64,000 nt of DNA from the NCBI RefSeq assembly GCF_002795265.1, contig NZ_CP024870.1:186001-250000 (forward strand). The letters are read 5' to 3'. The notes under the pieces were generated by a model. It saw nothing but the letters and a program-made list of their open reading frames with translations, made no database searches and had not been told where the DNA came from. Position 1 is the first letter of the stretch. Every line of letters starts with the position of its first letter. The DNA comes from Spiroplasma clarkii (lineage in GTDB: Bacteria; Bacillota_I; Bacilli_A; Mycoplasmatales; Mycoplasmataceae). Positions 9,149 to 19,738 of the stretch are shown piece by piece. A program made the translations under genes and the position numbers.

Positions 9149-9850
9149 ATGAAACAAAAATTATTAAACAACATTAGTGAGTATATAACTTGAGATAATT
9201 ATGAACAACAATACCATTTAAATGATGGGGTTGAACTGAATCCAACAAATATTTATTTAAAAAGATTGAGTGAATCTTTAGTGGAATCTAGGTCAAAAAT
9301 TAAAACCACAAATGATGTTCTACTACAAGAGTATAAATATGCAGATAATATCAAACCAGTGATTGTAGAAAATGCAATTAATCGCTTAAATTGTATTAAA
9401 ATGCAGATTTTTCATAGCATCAAAAATAAGAAGGGACAAAAAATAGTCTTTATCGAAGGGGAATGCACCAACAAAGACCATTTAGCTGCCACAAAAAGGT
9501 TTATTACTGAGATAAATAATTTTTGTTATAAATATGATATTAGTAAAATTATTTGTGATCAAACTTTGCTTTACTTAACAGAACAAGCTGAATTTATTGG
9601 TCATTTGGATTTAGTATTGTTCAATAAACAACACATTTACCAAATTGAATTAAAAACAAGTCGAGTTAATTATCTTGAAAAATACTGTGCTCAGGTTTTT
9701 TTAAATAGGTTACTCTTAGAAGATACTAACCAAATCAAAGTTTCAGAAAGTTTTATTTTGAACATTTTTGAGCAGCGCACTATTTTAAAATGTGATAGCT
9801 TAGACAAAAAAACAGAGCACAAAATTAGGTCTCTGTTAAGAACATCTTAG
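9149..9850 (+). CDS. PD-(D/E)XK nuclease-like protein (RecB/Cas4-type fold)
   Basis: 233 aa, no relative recognised by name. The C-terminal half carries the order typical of PD-(D/E)XK nucleases: GHLDLVLF with Asp about 154, IYQIELKTS with Glu about 167 and Lys about 169 (the ExK pair), then a Tyr/Gln helix (KYCAQVF, Gln about 182), as in RecB-like motifs. The N-terminal half is helical and unrecognised. One TGA (9191) is Trp. The start is uncertain: ATG 9149 has no Shine-Dalgarno and lies 1 base after a TATACT box at 9142-9147; TTG 9266 is a later in-frame alternative but would cost 39 residues. It converges on the 9861-10979 gene with a 10-base gap. Role in DNA repair or defence is inferred only from the fold signature. 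Confidence 0.7.
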
Positions 9851-9860
9851 ATGTTTGTTT

Positions 9861-10979
9861 CTAAAATTTAATGATTTTTGGGTACTTCTCTCTTAATTTA
9901 GTCTTTAAGGTTTCATAACCAAGCTCCTTATATTTGACTTGATAGCTTTTCACAGCTTGGTTGCGTACTTTGTTTTGTGAATTGATAGCAATTATGATAA
10001 AACCAATCAGAATAAAACATGACAAACCAACCAAGATTTTTAAACCAATATTCATACTGACTTTATTTTCAAGATAAATTCTGTCTGCTTTTGATTTGAC
10101 CAATTCTTTTAATTCCTTAATTGCTCCAGGATCTGTTTCTTTGCGAAGTGCATCCCTTAGAAATGCCTCAATAAAGTAGAGTTGGAGAGCAGTCAACCCA
10201 TAAAAAATAGTTAAATCTGCAATAGGTTCAGGTTGTTTAACAATTGGTCTAGGTTTTAATTCTGGTATGAATGCTGGTGGAACTTCAACCTCTTTTGGTT
10301 TAGGTTTAGGAATCTCAATATAGGTAATATTTTGATTTTGTACTGGAATTTCAACTTTTGGTGTAGTAATTACTGGTGGTGCTTGGGGAACCTCTTGTTG
10401 AACAGGTTTTGGCAGATCAATTACAGGCTTAACAGCAGGTGTAGCCACTGTTGGGCGAGGAGTTCTTTTTAAACTAACATTTAAATTTTCTCGCTTTGGT
10501 TGAGTTTTTGGGTCAAAATCAAGCTTTCTACCAGTGGCTTTCCAATCATTATCAATTAAATCTTCAATATTTGATTGTTTGTGATCTCCAACAAAGCTTG
10601 GATTGGGTTTTGGTGGTGATTTTGTAGCCTTTTTAACAAAAACTAAAGTATAGTTAGTTTCTCTTTCAGAAAGGCTTGATCCTTGTGCTTGAATTTGAAT
10701 ATTATCCTCTAAAAATAATTGTAAGAGCACATTCTTTAAAGTTGGATTAGCAATTAATGCACCAGGTAGTGTATTATAGAGTTGTTGCACACTAATAGTG
10801 AGACTTTTTTGAATAGCATTTAAGAGATCTTCTTTGGCCTGTTGGTACTGAACTGAATTGCGATCAGTTGTAAAATTTGGACCCACTGTATTGGTGATAC
10901 CTCTTTCTTTTAAAGCATTACTGCGACAATAATCTGCTCATTGTAAGAAGTTTCTTGAATTACTTTCTCCTCAAATCAT
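9861..10979 (-). CDS. Pro-rich protein with a single membrane segment, unknown function (372 aa)
   Basis: Not recognised. The start at 10979 is chosen because it follows GGGAGG and adds an N-terminus reading MIWGESNSRNFLQWADYC with two TGA-encoded Trp. Residues about 1-130 look folded (helix plus strands ending TLVFVKKA). Residues about 135-265 are basic and Pro/Val/Lys-rich and disordered. After a helical segment (IFYGLTALQLYFIEAF), a single strong transmembrane helix (LVGLSCFILIGFIII) lies about 55 residues from the C-terminus, followed by a basic tail. It is divergently oriented from the 11066 gene over an 86-base spacer and converges on the PD-(D/E)XK gene. Confidence 0.8.
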
Positions 10980-11065
10980 AATTTTTTCCTCCCTTTTTTG
11001 TTGTTATAAGATAATTATAATAAAAAATAAGGTATTATTTAAATGTATAGAAAAGAGTTTTTAAT

Positions 11066-11821
11066 ATGAATCAAATAAAGCCAATTGAATATGAAAGTAT
11101 CATTGTTAAAGTGGTAGATGATGTTTATAAAAATTTTAAAGACAATTGTGGGAATGAGTTTGAAATACCAGATAATATGGATGAATTTTTCAAAAATAAT
11201 CAAGAATTAAAAACCCGATCAGATTTAGATGCATTGGGAGTGGCTTTGGATAAAACCTTTAGTGATTGAAAACCAAATGATAACAATCTTGATAAATCAA
11301 TTCTTTTAAATCATTTAATGTCTGTTTTACAAAGTGCAGTTATTGCTATCTTATCATTTGAAAGTTCATTAAAAAATGAAGCTTTACCAGTTGGAACTGT
11401 AACCACAAAAGTTGGTTTAGACTTAATTGTAGCTACTGCAGTCCAAATTGTTGGCCAAAAATCAATTGAACTTGTTAAAGGTTTTGATGAATTGGAATTA
11501 AAGAATGACCCTTTAATTATCTTTGATAAGTTAAATAAACTAGTTAATCAAATAAGTGAACTGCAAGCAGAAACTGCTTTTGCCAAATTAATGGATAATT
11601 TAATTGAATACATTAGAACCTTTCAAGTTTGTTATCAAAAACTATCAGAAGTTCAAACTGATGAGTTTACAGCTGCACGTATTAAAATGTTTATGCGTTA
11701 TTTAGATACAAACTACTTGTTCATTTTTGCTCTAAGAATTGTGTTAACTTATCCATACCAAGAGGGGTTGATTGAACCTGAGGTTTTCAAAAATATTATC
11801 CCTAAAATAGAGCTATTCTAA
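11066..11821 (+). CDS. Unknown helical protein (251 aa)
   Basis: Not recognised. TGA at 11267-11269 reads as Trp, joining two open segments. The protein is acidic and mostly helical, without signal peptide; one moderately hydrophobic stretch (LIVATAVQIVG) does not look like a membrane helix. The Shine-Dalgarno is weak (AAAGAG). Its TAA overlaps the TAG of the opposite-strand gene at 11818-11820. The flanking minus-strand genes are also unrecognised, so this is a small island of lineage-specific genes. Confidence 0.78.
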
Positions 11822-12357
11822 TTATTAGTGACTGTTTGATAAAAGTGCTGCACAAAACTTAGTGCTTTATTGGGATGTAAAGATTGCATGTTGAACTCAA
11901 GTTCAGCAAAATCACTACTAAAATTTAAGAAGAGATTATTACCATCAACTGTAATATAAATTAATTTTTGTAGTTGTTCACTTTCATCAGCAATTTCTTC
12001 TAGATTTAAGTTATACTCAATTACAAATTTTTTTAATGCCTTAATATGATTATTTTTAGTTTGGACCATAGCACTCCAAGAAACTTGATCTAATTCTTTT
12101 AAAAGTTTATTACGCTCAATCGTTAAATTTCAAGCTAATTCACCAAATTCATCACGTTGAGCATCAATTGCTTGAACTGCTGCTTGGGTTATAGCCACTG
12201 CTGCTAAGCGATTTGTTTCAACAGCCTCATTGGCTTGATTTAGGTCAAAATTTGTCAAATCATGTTCAGTTTCTGTAAAACTTAAATAGTTTTTAGCTGT
12301 TAGATTTTGCTTTAATCTTTCAAGTTCAGTTTTTGTTAAATTAGTTTGTAATTTCAT
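11818..12357 (-). CDS. Unknown helical protein (179 aa)
   Basis: Not recognised. ATG at 12357 follows GGAGAT on the minus strand. One TGA-encoded Trp (about 12129) and one TGG-encoded Trp occur. The N-terminal two thirds are charged helices with coiled-coil character (TKTELERLKQNL; AVEAIDAQRDEF-like spacing). The C-terminus alternates hydrophobic residues, suggesting strands (LIYITVDGNNLFLNF). It ends tail to tail with the 11066 gene, sharing the bases CTAA. The gap 12358-12528 on its other side carries the promoter of the ABC exporter. Confidence 0.78.
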
Positions 12358-12471
12358 AAAATTATCTCCATTTCTCTCTTATTTAACCACAGTAAATATG
12401 AAAAGAATTTGCAAAGGACCACATATAATAAGAAAAGCTATGTATGAGGTGCTTTAAAATAATCAAAAATT

Positions 12472-12480
12472 TGATATACT
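12472..12480 (+). promoter_or_regulatory. Extended -10 promoter of the ABC-2 exporter operon
   Basis: TG-A-TATACT, about 49 bases upstream of ATG 12529. The leader is A/T-rich with an AGGAGG Shine-Dalgarno close to the start. Confidence 0.6.
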
Positions 12481-12528
12481 AATAATGTGGCTTAAAATAT
12501 TTTAAAATATCTAAAAAGGAGGAAAAAA

Positions 12529-13254
12529 ATGCTTGTTTCAAAAGATATTTTTAAAGAATATAGTAAAAATGCTGGTAATTTTGGAATCTCATTAACTGTT
12601 AATGATGGAGAAGTTTATGGAATTATGGGGCCAAATGGAGCTGGTAAATCGACTTTTATTAGACAAATTTTAGGTTTTATCAAGCCAGATAAAGGCGAAA
12701 TTTTAGTTCATGGCTTAGCTCCATATAAGAATTCAGAAAAAATTATGGATTTTTGTGGTTATATCCCAGGAGAAATTGCACTGTATGATGGTTTAAGTGG
12801 ACTGGAATATTTAAAAATAGCAGCAAAACTTAAAAGCAATATTGAATGAGAATTTGTTGAAAAACTAATAGATTTTTTTGGATTAGATGTAAAAAGGAAA
12901 ATAAAAAAAATGTCTAGTGGTATGAAACAAAAAGTAGCAATTATTGCTGCTGTTGTGCATAAGCCAAAGTTTTTAGTGCTTGATGAACCAACAAGAGGTT
13001 TAGATGGTGCTGCCACTGAGCAATTTAAAGATTTAATTCTAAAATTTAAAAATGAATTTCAAACAACAATAATATTTTGCTCACATATTTTTGATGAGAT
13101 ATTAAAAACATGTGATCGAGTTGGTTTCATTAGTGAAGGTGTACTGGCTAGAGAGTTTGAGATAAATGATTCTAGCACAGATGAAATCCAAAAAGAGTTT
13201 ATCAGGGTATTTAAAACAAAAGCTGTGGGGGAATTATTTGATGAAAATATTTAA
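12529..13254 (+). CDS. ABC transporter ATP-binding protein (ABC-2 exporter type)
   Basis: Cytoplasmic ATPase subunit, 241 aa. Seen: Walker A GPNGAGKSTF, signature MSSGMKQKVAI, Walker B FLVLDEPTRGLD and the switch His in IFCSHIFDE. TGA at 12847-12849 is Trp. The short size and sequence style match the CcmA/NatA-like exporters that pair with ABC-2 permeases. The following permease starts inside its last codons (14-base overlap), so the two are translationally coupled. The cargo is unknown; drugs, lipids or peptides are the usual candidates for this family. Confidence 0.92.
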
Positions 13255-14173
13255 TGTCATTGCAAGTCATTTTAAAATTCACTGAAGATTAATTCTAACA
13301 TTTTCAATAATTTGAACTGTTTTTATGCTAACAATGCTGCTACTTCCATTATTATCAAAAGGTTTTTCAATTGGTAATGGAGTTTTGTGAGAACGTCAAA
13401 CAACAGAGGATAGTGGAAGTCATGGTAGAAACTTAGCAATGACTTCAATTTCTCTTTTACATAGTTTTTTATTTAATGGTCTAGGGATTGTTTTTTATGG
13501 GCTAACTGCAGTTATTTTTATTAATAAAATTCTATTAAAAGAACTGCATACTGGCCAAATTTCACTTTGATTAACTCAACCTATCTCAAAAGCAAAAATT
13601 CTCATTTCCAAAATATTATTTTTAATCTTAGTTTTAACAATTACTTATTTTCCGGCATATTTGATAATGATTATCATTTCAAGTCAAGCTGTTGATGTTA
13701 AGGAATTGATATTAAATGTTATTCTTGGGGGATTGCAAATCTATATTTTTATAATTATGTTAGCTTTGATTTTTGTAACAATTTCTTTGCTTCTATCTGA
13801 AAAAGCAATTGTTGCAAATGCAATTTTCACAATTTTATTATGTTACTTTGTTTTTATTTTTGCTCTACAAATTGTAGCATTGATCACTCAAATGAAAAGT
13901 AAAATTCTTGATGGTTTTTTAAATTATGGAGGTTTACACATCTTTATTACAAATGTGTTCCAATATAATGATGATTTAGATCCAATTGTTTTTGAAATTG
14001 GAAAACCAATTATCACTGATGATGGAATTTATACATATTGAATAGAAAGAACTCAAATGAAAGAAATTAATCAAGCCCTATATTGAACCTCAACAGTCTT
14101 AATGATGGGGATTACTCCAACACTTGGTTGAGTTTCAACAGTTCTATTCAAAAAAACTAGTTTTAATATTTAA
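13241..14173 (+). CDS. ABC-2 type permease
   Basis: Membrane partner of the preceding ATPase, 310 aa, read through six or more TGA=Trp codons to TAA at 14171-14173. ATG 13241 lies inside the ATPase gene. It has about six hydrophobic helices: one after a short N-terminus (ILTFSIIWTVFMLTMLLLP), one around HSFLFNGLGIVFYG, then PISKAKILISKILFLIL (the typical short ABC-2 motif before a helix), two in the middle and one near the end. A hydrophilic loop between the first two helices is short, unlike the 23325 and 25969 permeases. Confidence 0.85.
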
Positions 14174-14196
14174 AAGATTTGAAAACATTAGCACAG

Positions 14197-14222
14197 AAGA
14201 GATTCTTAAATCTCTTTTTATT
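14197..14222 (+). terminator. Intrinsic terminator after the ABC-2 exporter
   Basis: Stem AAGAGATT (14197-14204) / AATCTCTT (14209-14216), loop CTTA, then T-rich tail. The rest of the gap to 14460 holds only the rpsL promoter and leader. Confidence 0.85.
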
Positions 14223-14385
14223 TTATGGGTTTAAAATAAAAAATATTTCTCAAGAAGATTGTTAGCTTTGCAAAACATGGAGTATGATAAAAGTATTTAA
14301 GAACCAACTAAGTACAGAGTGGGTTTACTCCTGAGCAGTACTTTTATTGTTGAAAAAAACAAAATTTTCACAAAAATCTATACAA

Positions 14386-14413
14386 TTGTACCTGATTTAA
14401 TATATAATATATT
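14386..14413 (+). promoter_or_regulatory. Probable promoter of the str operon (rpsL)
   Basis: TTGTAC (14386-14391), 16-base spacer, TATATT (14408-14413). The choice of TATATT over the nearby TATAAT (14403-14408) rests on spacing and on the identical 12-base block TATATTTTGTGT at 14408-14419 and in front of rpsJ (42110-42121). Confidence 0.6.
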
Positions 14414-14423
14414 TTGTGTGTAG

Positions 14424-14442
14424 ACAATACACTCGGTATTGT
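14424..14442 (+). promoter_or_regulatory. Leader hairpin upstream of rpsL
   Basis: ACAATAC (14424-14430) pairs with GTATTGT (14436-14442) around loop ACTCG. It ends two bases before the Shine-Dalgarno AAAGGAGG (14445-14452), so folding or protein binding could affect translation of rpsL. A similar hairpin sits before rpsJ. Confidence 0.6.
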
Positions 14443-14460
14443 GGAAAGGAGGAAGTCACA

Positions 14461-14880
14461 ATGGCAACAATCAATCAATTAGTTAGAAAACCAAGAAAAG
14501 CAAAAACATGAAAAACTAAGGCTCCTGCTTTAAACAGAGGAGTTAATACTTTACTTAAAAAAGTAACTAGAATTTCATCGCCTCAAAAAAGAGGAGTTTG
14601 TACAAGGGTTGCTACTATGACACCTAAAAAACCCAACTCTGCTTTGCGTAAATATGCAAGGGTTAGATTAACTAATGGAATGGAAGTTACAGCTTACATT
14701 CCAGGAGAAGGACACAACCTACAAGAACATAGTGTTGTTTTAATTCGTGGGGGAAGGGTTAAAGACTTACCAGGGGTACGTTACCACATTATTCGTGGAA
14801 CCTTAGATACTACTGGGGTTAATGGAAGAATGCAATCTCGTTCACTTTATGGAACTAAAAGACCAAAAGAAAAAAAATAG
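14461..14880 (+). CDS. rpsL: 30S ribosomal protein S12
   Basis: Decoding-centre protein of the small subunit, 139 aa, typical length. Seen: [30 protein letters not shown] and [11 protein letters not shown], the conserved loops facing helix 44. Trp in KAKTWKT is coded by TGA. First gene of the str operon; a strong Shine-Dalgarno (AAAGGAGG) precedes it. Confidence 0.99.
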
Positions 14881-14944
14881 TAATTTAAGAGTGTAAATAC
14901 ACAGTTAATAGCAGTCAAATAAAAGTAGAAGGGAGCAAATTATT

Positions 14945-15412
<468 letters not shown>

Positions 15413-15436
15413 AAACAGATATAAGGAGAACATAAA

Positions 15437-17506
15437 ATGCCTAGAGAATTTAGTTTAGAGAATACTCGTAACTTCGGTATTATGGCCCATATTGATGCTG
15501 GTAAAACAACTACAACAGAACGTATTTTATACCATACTGGTAAAATTCACAAAATTGGTGAAACTCATGAAGGTGAGTCACAAATGGACTGAATGGCACA
15601 AGAACAAGAACGTGGTATTACAATTACTTCTGCTGCAACTACAGCATTTTGAGCAGGACACCGATTTAATATCATTGATACTCCTGGTCACGTTGACTTC
15701 ACAGTTGAAGTTGAGAGATCTTTAAGAGTGTTAGATGGTGCAGTTGCTGTTTTAGATGGACAAAGTGGAGTTGAACCTCAAACTGAAACAGTTTGAAGAC
15801 AAGCAACCACTTATAAAGTTCCCAGAGTTGTTTTTGTAAACAAAATGGATAAAACAGGAGCTGACTTTATTTACTCAGTAAAATCAATTGGGGATCGTTT
15901 AGGAGCAAAAGCTTCACCAATTCAATTACCAATTGGTGCTGAAGATCAATTTTCAGGAATCATTGACTTAGTAGAAATGAAAGCTTGACATTATGATGGA
16001 GCAGCTGATGAAGTTGCAAAAGAAATTCCCATCCCTGCAGATTTACAAGCTCAAGCTGAAGAGCTAAGAGCACAACTTGTAGAAGCTGCAGTTGAATATG
16101 ATGAAGAATTAATGATGAAATTTTTAGATGGAGCAGAAATAACAATTCCAGAATTGAAATCTGCAATTCGTAAAGGGGTAATCTCAGCTGAGTTTTTCCC
16201 AGTGCTTGCAGGATCTGCTTTCAAAAATAAAGGAGTTAAATTATTGTTAGATGCCATTGTTGATTATCTACCAACTCCTTTAGATGTACCCTCAATTAAA
16301 GGGGTATTGCCAAATGGTGAGGAAGCTGAAAGACATGCCTCAGATGCAGAACCATTTTCAGCCTTAGCATTTAAAATTATGACAGACCCATTTGTTGGAA
16401 AATTAACATTCTTTAGAGTTTACTCAGGAATCTTAAGCAAAGGAAGTTATGTCTTAAATGCTACAAAAGACAAAAAAGAAAGAGTTGGACGTTTATTAAG
16501 AATGCATGCCAACAACCGTGAAGAAATTGAAGAAGTTTATGCTGGAGATATTGCTGCTGCAGTTGGTATTAAAGATACTACAACAGGAGATACTCTTGCA
16601 GATGAAAAACACCCAATTATCTTAGAATCAATGGTGTTTCCAGAACCAGTTATCCACTTGGCTTTGGAACCAAAAACAAAAGCAGACCAAGAAAAACTTG
16701 GTGTTGCTTTAAATAAATTGTCTGAAGAAGACCCAACATTTAGAACTTACACAGATGAAGAAACAGGGCAAACAATCATTGCTGGTATGGGTGAACTACA
16801 CTTAGACATTATTGTTGACCGTTTAAAACGTGAATTTAAAGTTGAAACAAATGTTGGAGCACCTCAAGTTTCATATCGTGAAACAATCCGTCAAGCTGCT
16901 AAGGTTGAAGGAAAATATGTTAAACAATCAGGAGGACGTGGACAATATGGTCACGTTGTGATTGAATTTGAACCAAATACAGATAAAGGGTTTGAGTGAA
17001 TTGACAAAATTGTTGGGGGAAAAATCTCAAAAGAATACATCAATGCTGCCAGAGTAGGGCTAGAAAATGCCTTACAAAATGGGGTCTTGGCTGGATTCCC
17101 AATGATTGATGTTAAAGCAACCATTGTTGATGGATCATACCATGATGTCGACTCAAATGAGATGGCATATAAAATTGCAGCTTCATTAGCATTAAAAGAA
17201 GCTGCTAAAAAAACCAATCCAGTGCTATTAGAACCAATTATGTCAGTTGAAGTTACTGTTCCTGATGAATACTATGGAGATGTAATGGGTAACATTTCAT
17301 CAAAACGTGGTTTAATTGAAGGTTCAGAACAAAGAGGAAATGCACAAACTGTTAAAGCAAAAGTACCATTATCTGAAATGTTTGGTTATGCAACTGAATT
17401 GAGATCATTTACTCAAGGACGTGGAAATTATACAATGATTTTCAGTCACTATAACGAAGCTCCAAAAAGCATTGCTGAAGAAATTATAAAAAAATCTGGA
17501 AAATAG
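15437..17506 (+). CDS. fusA: Elongation factor G
   Basis: Translocation GTPase, 689 aa, full length. G1 [15 protein letters not shown], switch [11 protein letters not shown]4 [10 protein letters not shown]; domains II-V follow in order, with the domain IV segment about [10 protein letters not shown]. Several TGA codons (for example [12 protein letters not shown]) are Trp. Shine-Dalgarno AAGGAGA lies 7 bases before ATG 15437. Third gene of the str operon. Confidence 0.99.
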
Positions 17507-17551
17507 TGCTTTTTAACGGGCAGAGATGCCCAAGAAAATCAATAAAATCTA

Positions 17552-17580
17552 TTGTAATTTAGATAAAAAAAAATTAAAAT
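17552..17580 (+). promoter_or_regulatory. Promoter of tuf
   Basis: TTGTAA (17552-17557), 17-base spacer, TAAAAT (17575-17580). Tuf therefore has its own promoter in the 119-base gap behind fusA, which lets it be made in excess of EF-G. Confidence 0.65.
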
Positions 17581-17584
17581 TAAG

Positions 17585-17601
17585 TATGACATTTGGTCAT
17601 A
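17585..17601 (+). promoter_or_regulatory. Small hairpin at the start of the tuf transcript
   Basis: TATGAC (17585-17590) / GTCATA (17596-17601), loop ATTTG. With the promoter at 17552-17580 the transcript would begin at about 17587, so the hairpin may be clipped at its 5' end. It may stabilise the message or be fortuitous. Confidence 0.4.
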
Positions 17602-17625
17602 TTTAAATGAAAGGAAATGAACAAA

Positions 17626-18813
17626 ATGGCAAAAGAATCATTTGACCGTAGTTTACCACATGTTAACATTGGAACAATTGGACACGTTGACCACGGTAAA
17701 ACTACTTTAACAGCAGCAATCACAAAAGTATTGGCTGCAAAAGGAGGAGCAGAATTTAAAGATTACGCAAACATTGATAATGCTCCTGAAGAAAGAGAAC
17801 GTGGGATTACAATTAACACAACTCACGTTGAATACAAAACAAGCAAAAGACACTACGCTCATGTTGACTGTCCTGGTCACGCCGATTATGTTAAAAACAT
17901 GATTACTGGAGCTGCACAAATGGATGGGGCTATCTTAGTTGTTGCTGCAACTGATGGACCAATGCCTCAAACTAGAGAACACATCTTGTTATCAAGACAA
18001 GTTGGAGTTCCAGCAATTGTAGTTTTCTTAAACAAATGTGACATGGTTGATGATGCAGAATTAATCGACTTAGTTGAAATGGAAGTAAGAGAATTACTAA
18101 GTGCTTATGAATTTGATGGAGATGGAGCACCTGTTATTAGAGGTTCAGCTCTTGGAGCATTAAATGGTGAACAAGACTGAGTTTCAAAAGTTGAAGAACT
18201 AATGGATGCAGTTGATGACTACATTCCAACTCCTGCTCGTGATAAAGAAAAAACTTTCTTAATGCCAGTAGAAGACGTCTTTACTATTACAGGACGTGGA
18301 ACAGTGGCAACTGGAAGAGTTGAACGTGGAGTTGTTAAAGTTAACGAAGAAGTTGAAATTGTTGGACTAGTTGAAGAACGTAAAAAAGTTGTCGTTACTG
18401 GACTTGAAATGTTTAGAAAATTACTTGACTTTGCTGAAGCTGGAGATAATGTTGGAGCCTTGTTAAGAGGGGTTGACAGATCTGATATTGAACGTGGACA
18501 AGTTCTTGCAAAACCAGGAACAATTAATCCACATACAATATTAAAAGCTCAAGTTTATGCTTTAACTCAAGAAGAAGGTGGACGTCACAAACCATTCTTT
18601 AACAAATACCGTCCTCAATTCTACTTCAGAACAACTGATGTAACTGGTGAAGTTACTTTACCAGCAGGTACTGACATGGTTATGCCTGGGGACAACGTTG
18701 AATTAGAAATTACTTTAATTAAACCAATTGCTGTTGAACAAGGTACTAAATTCTCAATCCGTGAAGGTGGAAGAACTATTGGTGCTGGATCAGTAGTTTC
18801 AATTGTAAAATAA
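17626..18813 (+). CDS. tuf: Elongation factor Tu
   Basis: GTPase delivering aminoacyl-tRNA, 395 aa. [36 protein letters not shown] and NKCDMVDD are the GTPase motifs, followed by the beta-barrel domains. Start at 17626 (MAKESFDRS) is preferred over the in-frame ATG 17617, because the Shine-Dalgarno AAAGGA ends about 12 bases before 17626 but only 2 before 17617. One TGA Trp (18178). Confidence 0.99.
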
Positions 18814-18831
18814 TTAACAATATAAAACATT

Positions 18832-18862
18832 AAAACTAGTGTCTTTGACACTAGTTTTTTTG
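18832..18862 (+). terminator. Strong intrinsic terminator after tuf
   Basis: A perfect 12-bp stem (18832-18843 with 18847-18858), loop TTT, then a T run. Confidence 0.95.
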
Positions 18863-19154
18863 ACTTGAAGCCTGACTTGCAATTCAAGTTATTTAGGCGC
18901 AAATTATTGGCAAAATCTTGTTGAACTCACCAAAGTTTAAAAAACTTATAAGAAAAAAATTCAACTTACAATATGTTTCAAAAGCTGGCAAGCATTTTAT
19001 AATTAAATTCAACACCCAACACTAGCATTAGTAGATTTGCATCTATGATATTTAATTTAATCCTCACATAATTTTTAATGAGAGCCTGGAGAAAACTACT
19101 TTGGTAAAAATTAATTTTCTTGCATCTAAGACTAGCTCACTATAAAAGGTGTGA
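18863..19154 (+). other. Intergenic stretch, nothing recognised
   Basis: About 290 bases between the tuf terminator and the terminator of the minus-strand lipoprotein. No reading frame of useful length in either strand, no tRNA and no strong hairpin seen. Because the flanking genes converge, it need not hold promoters; it may be the remnant of a lost gene. Confidence 0.5.
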
Positions 19155-19178
19155 ATAAAAAAAATAGCTAATGCTATT
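19155..19178 (-). terminator. Intrinsic terminator of the small lipoprotein gene
   Basis: On the minus strand AATAGC (19178-19173) pairs with GCTATT (19168-19163), loop ATTA, then a run of eight T. The stem includes the stop codon. Confidence 0.85.
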
Positions 19179-19527
19179 CTTCATTATAATCAAGACCTAA
19201 GATGTCTTTAAAGTAGGCAATATATTGATGTTTATAACCAGATCATCACTTGTTTTGTGTATTGTCAAAAGTACCGTCTTTAAAGTAAAATGTTATTTTA
19301 CATATTCCTTCTGGAAGTGCTTCTTCTAAAGAATATCTTTCGACTTTAGTTTTATCAATAATAGTAATGCCTGAGTTTTCAAAATTTGTTCCTGGCTTAC
19401 CATTAGTCCTATCTAAGCTATATACTTCTACCATATTATTCTCTTTTCCACATGATACAACAGTTGCTGGAATACTTGTCAAGGCAGCAACTGGCATCAT
19501 TTTTAATATAAATTTAATCCCACTCAT
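19174..19527 (-). CDS. Small lipoprotein of unknown function (117 aa)
   Basis: Secreted, membrane-tethered lipoprotein: MSGIKFILKMMPVAALTSIP signal, then the lipobox VVS-C at Cys26. A strong Shine-Dalgarno AGGAGG precedes the ATG. The mature part (about 90 residues) is acidic and includes KITFYFKDGTFDN and two adjacent TGA-encoded Trp (QNKWWSGYKHQ). The C-terminus ends DYNEE. No family recognised. Similar short lipoproteins are common surface antigens in Mollicutes. Confidence 0.85.
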
Positions 19528-19738
19528 TCAATTTCCTCCTCTTGATAGCTCTATAATATCAAACTTACTAGATTATTTAAAGAGCTAGGTTTTTTAAAAA
19601 TTTCTAAATCTAAGTTAAATGTTTTAAAATTTAAAGTGACTAATGAAATTCCTGATGCATCTAAATATTTTAGGTGTTTTTTAAATTGTAAAATGCAGCT
19701 GTTGGTGTTATTATTTTTATATAAAAAGTGAGGGAATT

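Noticed and set aside
12529-14173. Apparent pseudogenes from repeated TGA interruptions (here and in most genes)
   Set aside because: TGA falls at Trp positions and the frames continue without shift; UGA=Trp explains all of them.
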